DNA from: Cryptomeria japonica
Lineage: Eukaryota; Streptophyta; Pinopsida; Cupressales; Cupressaceae
NCBI RefSeq assembly: GCF_030272615.1
Contig: NC_081410.1
Location: 114,796,433 to 114,860,432 of the forward strand
Length of the DNA: 64,000 bases
Direction: 5' to 3'
In this document: one piece after another, positions 1-12,782 of the stretch
How positions within the stretch are numbered: position 1 is the first letter of the stretch
Layout of the letters: each line of letters begins with the position of its first letter
Notes under the pieces: model-generated
Databases searched by the model: none
What the model saw: the letters and a program-made list of their open reading frames with translations, nothing else
What the model was told of the DNA's origin: nothing
Translations under genes and position numbers: made by a program

Positions 1-3000
1 ATTATTTATATAATTCAGTATTTATTTAATTAATGGGCTTTTTATAATTAATTGTATCCTTTTTGATTTATTATTGATATTTAATTAATTTATGTTGTTG
101 TCAAGACTTTAATATTTTTATTGGATGGATTATTATCCATGGATATTATTTATTTATGGGGGTTTTGATTTATTATTTTATTGATTTGCCTTTTTTCCCT
201 CTTGGTTAATTTAATTTTATAAACACTACCTACCCTTTTATCATGTTGGTTGAATGGTGGGAGGTAGGTAAATAATATAATATAATTATTCAATACTTGC
301 CTTGAAATCATACTAGGTAGGTATAATATATTTAAACGGAATATTTTGATTGGTCAGTCTTTAAAATAGTTTTGAGCTTTGATTTTTGGAATTTATTGGG
401 CTTCCTGTGCATTCACGGGGGTTGGAATTTTTAGGAGCTTTTGGGAGATTTTGGTTGAAGGACTTTGCTTTGGCTTTGGATTTGATTTGCTTGAAGGTCC
501 TTGTTGGATTTTGGATTTCTTCATCATATTTCTTCATCTTTGTTTCTTTTTCAGGTTGGCTTCAAGTTTCCCTCCTCTCAACAATTGTTTTGAAAATATT
601 ATTTGTTGTGTTTGTGAAAATTGCTTGGGTAAAATAGGGATTTAATTTCAGTTGTTATCATCTATTTGATTGAAGGAAAGGGATTGGGAAAGATTGCACT
701 TAGATTTGTTTTTTTAGATTTCTTGCAATGCTGGAATGGGGGTTTTAGAATGTGTTTCTATGGCAATTAAATCTATGTGATTTCTTATTTCAATGGTATT
801 CATGTTATGGTGGTTGTATTGCTCTTGTATACCATTTTTTAGGTTCTCTTAGTGTTTGGAAACCCTTTGCTATGGTCTGCACTTGTTTGCATGTCTCTGC
901 GACATATTTTCATGTATATAATTGTCGATTGTAATCAAATTATTGGTCTTATATATGACCTCATTAGACTTATGTAAACCCTAGTCTATTTTTATGTTGG
1001 TCCTTTAATTTTATGGGTCGGTTTCAGACCTTGTCTGTGCCTCTGCCCGAATCTGGGAGTGATTGATTGATTCAAGTTTCTATTTCCCGAGAGTTACATT
1101 TCTATAACAAAAGTGCTACAAGAGGTTTAGATAGTTCCTGTCACAGTTTTTGAAATTTTCAGTTTTGATTTCACGGTTTGATTTTCACTCCAGAGGCTTG
1201 ATTTTTCATATTTGATGTTTTTTGGACACTGCTCCAACGAGTTGAGTGAATTCTTGTTGTTGAGGTTGAATTATTGTATCTCTAGCAAGAGGTTATGTTG
1301 TGCCTCGCTGTGGAGGATCATGTGTTGTTATTTACTCGGGCTCATGTTGACTTTATTCTTATATTGTGGGATTGATGGCATACTATTTATGAGGCTGACA
1401 TGAATGCATTTGTCGATCTTTATCAAATTGAGAACCTTGGATAACCAGCTTATTTATTGTTTAGAGCCCTTGGTTATGTTATATTATGTTGCGTATATGT
1501 TGTACCCCGAGGTATTGGTGCATGCTAGGGGGAGTGGGCTTCCAAGTGAGTGATTGGGGTCATGAGGAGTAGACAACCAGGTTACCCGGTGTCTAGACCA
1601 CCTGAATATCTCATTGGGATTTTATCTTGTAATCAAGTGATAATTTAATTAATTGATTCTAGGAAGGTTGGGTAATAGTAATTCACCATAATAAGATAAG
1701 AAATAGTTTGTGGACTCAACGCATATCCCTAGGGTGTTTATAGTGATCTGGGAATGGTTGAGAAGATCTTGGTGATCCAGGTAAGGTAATCTCCCTTACT
1801 CCTTCAAGGTTGAGATGGCTCCACATGGGCATTGTGGATGTTGGGAGAGGCTCCCAGGTTCCCATTATGGCTACATGTGATGACACTCCTTCCCTACATG
1901 TAGGTCCTAGCACCTTGAGTCTTGATTTGATGTGCTGCCTCTGGAGATTTTATGTTGGAAGTCTTATGATTCTTAAGCCTTGTTTTGGTCATGTGATGTG
2001 CAAAGAGTTATTCTTTGGTTGTTAGGTGTCAACCTTGATTTAGAGTGTGAGTGGGATCTTGTATCATCTCCTAGCAGAGGGGGTGGTTCCTTATGGTTCC
2101 ACATGGTTGGGTGGTTTGATGCCTTCTTTCATTGGGATGTTCTTCTTGGATGATAGCATGCGTGGATTTGGATTATTGTTCTTCATTATGCAGATATCTT
2201 ATGGAGTTGATTTCTATGTATTTGGAGTGGAAACATTATATCATGGTGATTTGTAATTGTAGAAATATATTGATAAATTGTATCATGTGCTATCATGTAT
2301 TGGATATTCATTATGTAATGTTAGATTATGAGATCTATGTAGAAAGAGAGAGTTAATAGTTATGCACTTGTATGGTATTTGGAATTGTGAGATGGATTTG
2401 TTATGTATAGTTTTATGGAAAGGCATAGAAATTGTAGTTATAACTCTTGTTTAAGAAAATGGAAACTTTCTAGATGAATGGATTATTTTGTTTAGGTAAA
2501 TTGATCTAGTTTATCTTAGGGAAATGCAATGGATCTTAAAGGATATTCTAGTCTTACTAAGGAAATGGTTAAAGATCATGTGTAATTGTTGTATTTGGAT
2601 TATGTGTTGGAATAACTATATGTTTATTTATGATGGAAAGGATTGATTCTAGTTGTTGTGATTCTTACTTAGACAAATGATTGTTAATCAAATGAGAAGA
2701 GTTATGATTCTTAGGAATTGTTTTAATCTTATTCTTGATAATGATTATATGGTATGGTGCTATGATGATTAAAGAAATGGATTGGTAATGTGGTAATTGG
2801 TATTGGAAATGGAATAATGATGCTAGGATGTTGAATAAGTGATCGGGATTAGGAATATTTGGTATTGGTGCTCTTAAAATGAACCTAAGGAGTTAAATGG
2901 GGTTTGCATTGTAAATCGATGTATTCACAATAGATAGAATAATGGGGTATCTTATGTATGTATGAAAAGATAGTTGTGGTTGAGTTAAAATGCATTGGTT

Positions 3001-3142
3001 CATGGGAGTAAATATGAGGTTATGCTTTGTGGATATGGTCTTGATAAGTTGAAGTAGTGACGTTGAGGTACCCTAGGGAAAGATTAAACATAGAGTTGTG
3101 TTTATTTCCACTTATGTATAGTGCTTTTATGTTTATGCTCGT
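1..3142. other. AT-rich intergenic DNA, no gene recognised
   Basis: Short open frames occur here but none shows a recognisable domain, codon bias or continuation in a neighbouring frame. The wording of the sequence (long T-rich stretches, scattered G-rich phrases around 1500-1900) resembles decayed LTR or untranslated retrotransposon DNA, but I could not find paired LTRs, a primer-binding site or a polyprotein. The region ends where the LTR of element A begins. Confidence 0.5.
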
Positions 3143-3606
3143 TGTTGGTGTAAATAATTATTCATGTTGGATATTATTACACCTTACTTAAGTTTACTTA
3201 GGAAATGCATTTCATAGTAGTTTGGGTGTGAGACACTTGGGTGTTTGTGCCACATTGGGATAGTGTGTGTAGGATAATTTCTACCTTTTATGGTGTTGAT
3301 CTTGTTACTACTCTATCATATCCATTTATTGTGGAGTGATAATTCTACCTTCGGTGGGTGATCCACCTCATGTGGAATATTTTATTGTTTCTCCTACCTA
3401 CCACACCTATTTCCTACCTACCCTTGTTTCTCATTGAGCCACATGTCATGCTTGTGTGCTCACATATCCATATAGCCTTGCCTATATAAGCAGGCTCATA
3501 TTCATTGTATGTAAAAACTATTTTTATTTATTGATGAGAATACAATTTATTCTTGTCCTATATTTTGTACTTTTCATTGAGCTCTTGATCTTGGCAAAAT
3601 CTCACA
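3143..3606 (+). repeat. 5' LTR of element A
   Basis: This 464 bp segment begins TGTTGGTGTAAAT, ends CTCACA and is followed immediately by a primer-binding site, as expected for a 5' LTR. A TATA box lies about 120 bp before its end. No partner LTR was seen downstream, so the 5' boundary rests on the TG start only and may be a few bases off. Confidence 0.65.
3483..3490 (+). promoter_or_regulatory. TATA box in LTR of element A
   Basis: TATATAAG lies about 120 bp upstream of the LTR end and is the only good TATA-type site there. Its placement fits the U3 promoter of a copia LTR. Transcript start is inferred, not visible. Confidence 0.5.
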
Positions 3607-3618
3607 TGGTATCAAAGC
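3607..3618 (+). other. Primer-binding site of element A
   Basis: TGGTATCAAAGC directly follows the LTR. It matches, with one change, the TGGTATCAGAGC site complementary to the 3' end of plant initiator tRNA-Met that primes minus-strand synthesis in most plant copia elements. Confidence 0.85.
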
Positions 3619-5062
3619 CATTAGAGCATCATTGATTCCTCTTTGAGAGGCATTATTGCAATGTCAAGAGGCAGATCTAAGGAGCAACATCTTTTGGAGG
3701 CATCCTAGACTAGATCCGAGCTTTCCATTGTGTCAAGGTGGCCGTTTCCAATAATTTTGAGTATAAATTCGGCCTATTTTGGTGAAAGTCAAATTTCGGG
3801 CTTGGGGGAAAACTTTTGCCCAATTTGGGCGTGGTACAGTACAGATTTCGGAAATTAAAAAAAAATAAAAAATAAAAGGGGTCGAATCTGTAGTTCTTTT
3901 GTTTTGAAAAAGTTTATTGTTAAAATAAACATAAAAAATAAAAAAATTGTGGGGGGGGTCAAATCACCTGACCATTCGTACCCGTACTGCACTTTTTTCT
4001 CTACAGGTTGTCGTACACCCATTCTCCACTGCCTTGTCCATCCGTGCATCATTCGTCCATGTGCCACCTGTGGCCCCCACCGACCGACATCCTTTTCGCC
4101 CAATGACTCTGCGACCCTACCACTGACGACCTCGGTCTCATCCACTGACCTCCCGACATCGGCAACCAGCCCCACCGATTGGCCAGCCTCGACACTGTCT
4201 GTCGACCTCATCATCGCTGCTCTGGCCTGCTTCTCGCGGGCCCCAACCCCACTACCATGCAGACCACGAGACCCCCTCCTCCACCTTGATAGGCACGTGG
4301 GCCTCACTGCCACGTCAGCCCCTGCCATGCCAACCACTACTCAATAGCCGAGTCACTGCCTAGTCAGCAGCCTAGTTGGCTGCCACATCAGCATGCCAAG
4401 TCAGTGCCTTTTCACCAATTTCATATGCCACGTCAACCTTTTCAGCAAATAGGATTTCGCCATGTGTTAGTCCGTATTGTAAGGATGCCCAGTCAGCAGA
4501 GAGGTGAAGTTTTTGCGACGATCATACGCATGTCAAATTTAACCTCGTGAATCATTCACATCATCATTTTTTTGAAAATTTGGTAGGCCCCCTCCATTGA
4601 GCTTTTTGATTTTGAAGTTCAACTTCAAATGGCCATATCTTGCTCATTTTTGCTCCTTTTTTGGTGCAATTTGTTTTGGAATGGGCTATAATTTTGTGTA
4701 CTTTCTCATGGTCGCATTATTTTTAGGTGCTCATACGAACTCCATTTCTTCAACTTTCGGGACTCCGTTTGGGCTCATACGAACTCCTTTTTAGGTGCCA
4801 TTTTTTTTAAAGCGCATAATTTTTTGTCTAATCTCATAATATGCTATCAGTTTGTAGCAATTTTGGGTAGAAATTATACTTTCAACATAGGGTCCTTTTT
4901 GGCCAATTTGGCACTTGTATTGCATAGATCTATCTTGTTGGTATTTTGCTTTGTAGTTCTCATCCTATTAGGGCAGTTGTAAAAAAAAATTAGAAGTCCA
5001 CCTTGCCATTGTTTGTAAGTGGCCTATTGTACACGCACTACATATAAAGTGCCAAAATCATC
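3619..5062 (+). other. Untranslated leader of element A, with C-rich segment
   Basis: About 1.5 kb separates the primer site from gag. The part at 3960-4350 is strongly C-rich and happens to be open on both strands, but it carries no domain and sits where element E has its own GC-rich leader segment. Between about 4300 and 4500 short variants of TGCCACGTCAG recur six or seven times. A regulatory, packaging or structural role is possible but not shown. Confidence 0.5.
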
Positions 5063-5104
5063 TTTTTTTTTTTTTTTTGGGGGGGGGGGGGTGGGGGGGG
5101 GGGG
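5063..5104. repeat. T-run followed by two G-runs
   Basis: Sixteen T, thirteen G, one T and twelve G stand in a row just before the gag start of element A. Homopolymers of this length are prone to sequencing and assembly length errors, so the exact counts should not be trusted. Confidence 0.9.
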
Positions 5105-5177
5105 TTACTTTGATTGATTGAATTTGGGGGGTGTCTCTTGTTCTTTTGTTCTCTTGTGTTCCTTCCTTTCTACTAGT

Positions 5178-6840
5178 ATGGGTTCTCCTAATTTTCCTCT
5201 CTTAACTAATCATAATTATGCTACTAGGAAAATTGATGCATGGAGTAAACTTATGGAAAAAGGAATAACTCATTACATTGATGGAACTATTGTTGCTCCC
5301 GGTGATCCTAAGGTTGATCCTATTGGTCACTTGGATTGGCTCACTAAAAATATCATGGCAATTGGTACCTTAAGAAAGTATGTATCAAAGGATCTCATTT
5401 TTCATATTGAGAAATGTACTCTAATCAAGGATGCTTGGCAAAAGTTTCAAGACTTGTATGGTCAAGTTGATGAGATTAGGGGATATCAGATTGATAGTGA
5501 TCTCACCATGTTAGATCCTAATAACTTTGATACTATACAAGATTATGTCACTAACGCAAAAGAGTTGAGGGCACAACTCAAGGATTGTGGCATTGATAAG
5601 AAGGATACTCAATTGATCTTCAATTTGATGGTCAAGCTTCCACAAGAATATGCATAATTTGTTTCTAGTTTCTAAACCCATAGGATGACAATGGGTTCAA
5701 GCTACACAATGCCTACATTTGATGCTTTCGCCAAAATGTTGATGATGGAACAAACTAAGTTGATAAGCATAGGCATTCTTAAGACTTCTAAGTCTCAAGC
5801 ATTAGTGGCAAATCAAGGGAACAAAGGAAATCAAGGAAAGGACAACTCAAACAAGAAGAAATGGTAATCAAAGCCTAAGGACAAATAATCACCTTCTCCA
5901 CAACAAGGAGACTCATCCTCTTCCAAGATGGACAATTCACCAAAGAGGGAGAGGCCTACTTGTGCCTATTGTAAAAATTTTGGTCATGAGGAGCATCGTT
6001 GCCTTTCTAAGAAGATTGATGAGCTCACACACATCCTCAAAAAGCACAACATTGATCTACCTAATGCCTACAAGAAGGAGGATTCATCAACTTCCACTTC
6101 CTCTCATTCAAAAGGGAAAGGGAAAGCATTCATGGATTCTACAAGTGGGAAGACTTACTCTTTTGGGACAAAAAAAGGAAAATCTCTTTGTGCTACTACA
6201 AGTCATGATTTAGGGAGATGGATTCTAGATTTAGGGGCTTCTCATCATATGACATCTTCGCAGTCTATGTTTTATTCATTTGAGCCTTGCACCATGTCGC
6301 AGATTTTCATGGGCAATCATACATACATGAATGTGATTGGGAAAGGATCCATTATCGTTGGGGATAACTCCTTCAATGATGTGTTGTATGTACCCCATTT
6401 GACAAACAATCTCCTTTCCATCTATCAAATCACACATGGAGCAACTAAGAGAATTGTGGAGTTCACACTTGAGTCAGTTTTCAATAGAGACTTCGAGACT
6501 AGAGCTATCATTGCGACTGGGGTGGTTGATCATGCATCTCGGTTATACTCCTTTTCAGATTTTGTTGATGATGATGATTTCACAAATGATGATTCTACAC
6601 ATGATGTTCATACTTCTTGTGATGATTCAATTTTTAAGGAGAACTTTGGGTACTTGAATTTGGGGATTCTCACATGTGACCCCATTCTTGAGCCTTGTGT
6701 TTCATCTCCTCCTATTGATATCACATCACATATTGCACCTGATGATGCAGATAGTGTGACAGTTTTGCCTTCATTTGATTCAGTGCAGCAGGATATTCAT
6801 TGTCTTCTAGCTTCAGTTTCATGGGATGACTACTTGACAG
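5178..6840 (+). pseudogene. Element A gag-protease, first part (broken)
   Basis: This frame encodes a Gag capsid-type domain followed by a CCHC zinc knuckle (CAYCKNFGHEEHRC) and an aspartic protease motif WILDLGASHHMT. The catalytic Asp is kept, but the usual Ser or Thr after it is Leu. I chose the ATG at 5178 because the preceding codons look like leader; the frame is open from 5118. Four TAA codons (5655, 5673, 5865 and 5886) interrupt an otherwise continuous frame with no frameshift, and all could come from CAA. After the segment IIATGVVDHASRLYSF, where related polyproteins go on to pre-integrase sequence, this one becomes acidic and unfamiliar. The frame is cut at 6840 by the insertion of element B and resumes at 14247. 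The protein would form virus-like particles and process itself. Confidence 0.8.
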
Positions 6841-8266
6841 TGATGGTATGATGAAAGAATAAGTATATGATAGATTACTGAGAGGGGGGGTGAATCAATA
6901 AACTAAAAAACTGATACAAACTTCCCAAACTCAAAATCAGACTAACAATGTAAACTTTGACTTGTCAAGATCAATACTTATAAGAATACTCAACATCAAC
7001 CGATTAACTGTTATATCAACTTAACAGTAAACATCATTCAACTTGTAAACATCAACATATTTCATCTCTCAACGATTCCAGTTATCATGCCTTATCAGAA
7101 TAGTTAAGTAGTTAATCAAATCAACAACTAAGATCGTAACCACAAAAATATTCACCACTTGACACAAATGTTTATACGTGGAAAACCCAAATAGGTAAAA
7201 ACCACGGTGAGATGAGACTCACAAGATAGCTATCTGAAATCTTCTGAAGTTCACCTTGTTAGGAGCCAAGCCTATTAAAGCTTTTACAATAAGTCATGTT
7301 AAGAATTGATATGGTTAGGAATCACCCGGTCAAGGGATTTACAAAATGCCTCGATGAAAAGAAAAATATCCTATTAGGAGTAACCTTGGTAGAGGGTTTG
7401 AGAATCCAAGCTAATGGACCACCTTGTTAGAGGATTTAAACAAAACTTGTTAGAGCTTACCCGGTTAGGGGATTTCACTTCTGTTGTAATTGTTAGAAAA
7501 CAACAAGTTTTGTTGATCTGTTTGAATAGCACTACATTTGCTTGATTAGATCCTTTTAAGCTTCAATCTGCCTTTATACAAAGTGCAGATCCATTCTCCG
7601 ATTAGGCAACCACACACTCAACTGGTTTTAGCCAACACTTTGCCAACAACTTAACAAACAACATCATCGACCTTAAATACAAATCAATTAGGTCAATAAC
7701 ACAACAAAAACCTAATTCTCCCATAGAGATTACAAACAAATCGGTTCAAGTGTGACCGTTGGATTTACATAGAAATCAATACACAGTCTTCAAGAAAATT
7801 CCAACTGCTCCATGATCACCGCTTCATTGGATTTTGTAACTCATCACACGCTTTTCATTAGATGCAATCCACTTTGCTCATTCCCTAGACAATCAAACAA
7901 ATGAAAAAAACACGCCAAAACAATTTGAACTTATCCTCATACAATGATCACACCTGTCACTCTCATTACCGCTCACCATTAGATCTTACTTCAACAAACT
8001 TGATTGATTAGATTTTAACAAAATCAACAGGTAGGGTTTACCAGTTACAATGCATAGAAAGGTTTTAACCTTATACACCGGTTTATCAATTTAACTCACA
8101 AACTAACATACTAGTTTACAACATCTTCCTCAAAGCTCTTCCTACCGATTACAAGATAATATCAATAACAACAATATCAACAATATCATAAATACCATCA
8201 CCGGTTCAATTGACATCAATGACAACATAACATATCATTAATGCAATCTCCATGCAAATGCCAACA
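6841..8266 (-). repeat. 3' LTR of element B
   Basis: It begins TGATGGTATGATG and ends AAATGCCAACA on the plus strand, matching 12783-14241. On the element's own strand it starts TGTTGGCATTTG. A G-run followed by TGAATCA lies about 40 bp from the left end. A TATA-like site in reverse (TATAAAG) is present near 7570 here. Confidence 0.93.
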
Positions 8267-8278
8267 ATCTCCCCCTTT
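8267..8278 (-). other. Polypurine tract of element B
   Basis: On the minus strand AAAGGGGGAGAT ends directly at the 3' LTR, the position of the plus-strand primer of an LTR retrotransposon. Confidence 0.8.
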
Positions 8279-8613
8279 AGCATTGATGGCAATACAAATA
8301 TCAACGCCTCTGATTGTTGTTGTGGATTGGTGAATAGGAATCCTAGTTTACATTACCAAGTATTCACCATGCTTTGTCTGTCTTCAACCTGTCGCTGGTT
8401 TCCCCTTTGCCAGTCACATAATTCTTCTTCTAATCACATAATTCATCTCCCCCTTTGACAACAATGCCAAATTGAAAGTAAAACATGTAATTAACATTAT
8501 GCATCAACAACATACTGCAACTTGATGCTCCCCCTGTGGAATACATCCACTTTTTCATCAATCCATGTAAAATTCTGCAAGTGATTCAGGGACTAACGCA
8601 ATCAGCATCATGC

Positions 8614-11600
8614 TCAACTAACTTCATGAAGGGGTACAACCCCTAGTTGTCTTCTAAGACACTCAAATGTAGTCTTAGGCAGACGTTTGGTAAAGATTTT
8701 TGTATGTTGCTCCTTGGTAGAAACATGCTCTAAGATAACATCTTTACTTTGAACTTTTCCCTCAAAAAGTGATACTTCAATTAAATGTGCTTGGTGTGAG
8801 CATGCAAAACAAGATTCTTAGAAATATTTATGGTAGTTGTACTATCACATAAAATCTTTATAGGTTCTAAGATCTTCATCTTAAAACCTTCCAAAATATG
8901 TCTCATCCAAATAGCTTGTGTGCAATTCATATAAGCTGCAACATACTTAGCTTCAGCAGTAGATTGTGAAGTACAATTCTGCTTTTTATGACTATATGAA
9001 ACTAACCTTCCTCCTAGAAAGAATGCTCCACCGGTAGTACTTTTCCGGTCATCAATATTGCCTGCCCAATTAGCATCTGTGTACACTTTCAAATCAAAAT
9101 TTCCTCCATATGGATACCATAATCCATAGTCAATTGTACCTTTCAAATACCTAAAAATTCTCTTGGTTGCTATCAGATGTGCTTCCTTTGGATTCTTCTA
9201 AAATCTAGCAAATATACTAACCGCATGGGCAATATCCGGTCTGCTGTGAACAGCATAGTGTAATTTTCCAATCATTGACCTGTATTTCTTTTCATCAATA
9301 GACCTAAATTCATCTTCCTTGGATAACTTACAACTTGTAATTATTGGAGTTCCAACTGGTTTACAGTCACTCATGCCAAAAGTCTTCAAAACCTCTTTCA
9401 CATACTTAGATTGAGTAATGAAAATACTATTCTTGATTTGTTGTATTTGCAAGCCTATGAATTTTTTTATTTCCCCTACTAAAGGTATTTCAAACTCATT
9501 TTTCATTTCATCTGCAAAACTGTTGCTCATGACATCATTACCTCCAAAAATAATATCATCAATAAATACTTCACTGACTAGTATTTCATCTCCTTCAGAC
9601 TTGAGATAAATATTACTATCATCACTGGTTCTTGCAAAGCCTATCTTCATCAGATGTGTATGAAGCCTTTCATAGCATGCTCTAGGTGCTCGCTTTAATC
9701 CATACAAAGCTTTATGCAATCTCCATACCATGTCATTCTCATCTGTCAAAGCATAACCATCTGGCTGCTCTATGTAAACCTCTTCTTCCAATATCCCATT
9801 CAAAAATGTAGACTTAATCCATTTGGTATACCTTGAACTTCTTATGGGCTGCAAATACAAATAATGTTCTGACACCTTCCAGTCTTGCTACTGGTGCAAA
9901 AGTTTCGCCATAATCTTCTCCTTCTTCTTGCGCATAACCTTTGTAGACTAATCTTGCCTTGTTGTGAACTACAACACCATCTTCATTTAACTTGTTTCTG
10001 AATACCCATTTAGTACCTATAACATTCATGTTTACCGGTCGGGGGTACCAGGGTCCAAGTGTTGTTCTTCTCAATTTGATCCAATTACTCCTCCATAGCT
10101 TTAACCCAATGATCATCACCAAATGACTCCTTAGCACTTCTTGGTTCAATGGTGGAAATCATGCAAGAGTTCTCTCTTTTTCTTCTTCTAGTTAGTACTC
10201 TTGCATCCTTATCCCCAATAATCTACTCAGGATTGTGATTCAGTCTCACATACCTAGGAATAACATGATCATTCTCTTCAGGTTCAGCTTCTTCATTATC
10301 ATCTTCTTCTGAATTTATTTGTTCCGGTTGAACAAGTGCATCAGAATTTGCTTTACTGGTTTCTGATTTAACAGTTTCAGGTTCCAAAAGCAAAATGCAA
10401 GGATCTTCATCTTTTTTCTTTGAACTGGTTCCTTCTAAGACTTCTATACATTCATCTACTCGAACATCAACACTCTCAACAATTCTCTGTGTTTGATTGT
10501 TAAAGCATTTGTAGGCCTTACTCTTGGTGGAATAGCCAAGAAATATGCCTTCACCACTCTTAACTTCAAACTTGCTTATGTAATCACCTCTTTTAATGAA
10601 ACATTTTCTACCAAATATCTTAAAATAGCTAACATCAGGTGATCTTCCATACCAAAATTCATAAGGGGTCTTGTCCTTACCTCTTTTCATCAAAACTTGG
10701 TTCATTGTGTAGACAGATGTACTTACAACTTCTTTCCAAAAAATTTTCGCTACACCTTCTTGTATCAACATTGTCCTAGCAGATTCAACCACTAACCAGT
10801 TGTTCCTCTCTGCTATACCATTTTGTTGTGGTATCCTAGGTGTAGAAAGTTTCCACTTGATACCATTCTCATCACAATACTTATTGAATTCCACATAAGT
10901 TAATTCATCCCCTTGATCTGTTCTCAGACATTTTATCTTTTTGCCACTCTCTTTCTCAGCTAAGGCCCTGAATGCCTTGAACTTACCAAAAGCTTCATTC
11001 TTATCCTTCAAGAATGTGACCCACATCATCCTTTAACAATCATCAATGAAGATCATGAAATATCTATCACCTTGAATGCTTCTTATTCTTATTGGTCCAC
11101 ATAGATCTGTATGAACCAAATCTAACAAGTGCTCTGTTGAGAAGGACTTGCTCTTGAATGTTGAAGAAGTCATGTTTCCTAACTGACATTCTTTACAAAG
11201 AGCATTAACAAGTTTGTCTATTTGAGGTAGACCTCTTACTATCTTATACTTTCTCACTTTAACAATGTTATCAAAGTTTATATGAAAAAATCTCCTATGC
11301 CAAAGCCAGCTATCATCTATCTTTGCAATCAAACAATGGCTAACTTTAGGATTAAGATGAAATAGATTACCTCTGGTTTGTTTGTCGGTTTCAATCAATT
11401 CACCTTTGTTGTCAAAGATTCTACACATGCCATTTCTAAACTCTAGTGGGTATCCTTTGTCATTAAGTTATGCCACACTCAGAAGATTGTGCTTTAGACC
11501 TTCAACCCAATAAACATCATCAGCACTGCTCTTCCCATTAAGAGAAATAATTCCCTTACCTTTGACCATACAGGGTTAGTCATTGCCAAATCTGACAACA

Positions 11601-12721
11601 CCACCATCAAATTCCTTCAAGGAAATAAATTTTCTCCGATCACCGGTCATGTCATGTGAACAACCACTATCAATGATCCAATCATCAGAGTTATCCATCC
11701 TGGACACTAGTGCCTTCTGATCTGATATCTCATCCTTAATATCTACAAACACAATATCTTCACTAGCATCATCATCATATTCTTCACCAGTAATTCCACT
11801 GTCAACCGCTATAAGACAATCTCTCTTGCCTTTGCCATTATACTTCTTGAATTTGTCTCTCTTGTATTCATTTTCACTATTAGGACAATTAGCTTCTATA
11901 TGACCAATCTTCTTGCATGCAAAAGATTTTAAAGGTAGCTTACCTTTGTATTTTCTAGTGCCTCTAGGCAGTCGTTTTGCCAACAATGCTTCAAGTTCCA
12001 CTAAGTTGTCTTCATCATCAGCATCTTTGTTCGATCTTGATTCATAGCCATGACAAGTATCTCTAGTTTTTCTCACAGATGGGTTAGAGACAGAAGCTCT
12101 GAATGAAAATTCCGATTTCTGTACACTACCATCATAGCCATTTAATTCAAAAGTAGTAAGTTTGCTAATGATAGAGTCAAGAGTTACCTTAGTTTTGTCA
12201 ATAGAATTCAGCTCCTAAATAGCTACAATTCAGATAGAATAGACCAGTAGTAGGGTTCTCAATACCTTACTGATCACTGTGGCATCTTCCACTTTCCCTC
12301 CTGCACTCTTTATTTCACCAACTATCTCTTTTATCCTTTGACCGTACTGCTAGATATTCTCACCTTCAGATGTTCTCATGTCATCTAACTTTCCTCTTAG
12401 GCTCTCTTCTTTAGCAATCTTAACATGTTCATCACCGCTATAAATCTCTTCAAGTTTTTTCCATACTTCATATGCAGTTTCAAGACCATGAACATCTACA
12501 TATTCAGTATCAGACATGGAACTTATGATAGCCTCCAATGCTTGATGATTTTCTTGTTGTTCTTTCTTTTGATCATTAGTCTGAGTTCCAGTAGGTGCAA
12601 CATATTGAGTTTCTACATGATCCCAATACTGACTTCCAAGACTCTTGATGTAAATCTTCATTCCGTTGTGTCATATCCTATAGTTATCTTTGTTGAACTT
12701 CGAACCTTCCTTCTTCATCAT
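8614..12721 (-). pseudogene. Element B gag-pol polyprotein (decayed)
   Basis: Read right to left, the pieces are: Gag from an ATG at 12721 with an early TGA in place of a Trp codon; a cysteine knuckle region near 11.9 kb in which the first Cys pair is partly lost; protease WIIDSGCSHDMTG near 11.65 kb; pre-integrase and integrase (HTDLCGP, LRTDQGDE, QQNGIAERNN); reverse transcriptase with FIDD in place of the usual YVDD; and RNase H with TDANWAG and STAEAKY. The frame is broken at several places between about 9.15 and 12.35 kb and by a TAA plus frameshift near 8.78 kb, with the tail still readable to a TGA at 8614. The element encoded capsid, protease, integrase and polymerase for its own copy-and-paste cycle; this copy cannot do so. 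Confidence 0.9.
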
Positions 12722-12768
12722 GATATACAAGATCTTTTCCTCAAGTTATTAGGCTTTAGGTTAAAGAC

Positions 12769-12780
12769 GCTCTGATACCA
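12769..12780 (-). other. Primer-binding site of element B
   Basis: GCTCTGATACCA is the reverse complement of TGGTATCAGAGC, the initiator tRNA-Met site, two bases from the 5' LTR. Confidence 0.92.
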
Positions 12781-12782
12781 AT

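Noticed and set aside
379-2356. Several short open frames in the first 2.4 kb
   Set aside because: Overlapping, hydrophobic composition typical of T-rich DNA and no recognisable motif.
3855-4347. Open frames on both strands in the leader of element A
   Set aside because: C-rich low-complexity sequence open on both strands; lies between primer site and gag.
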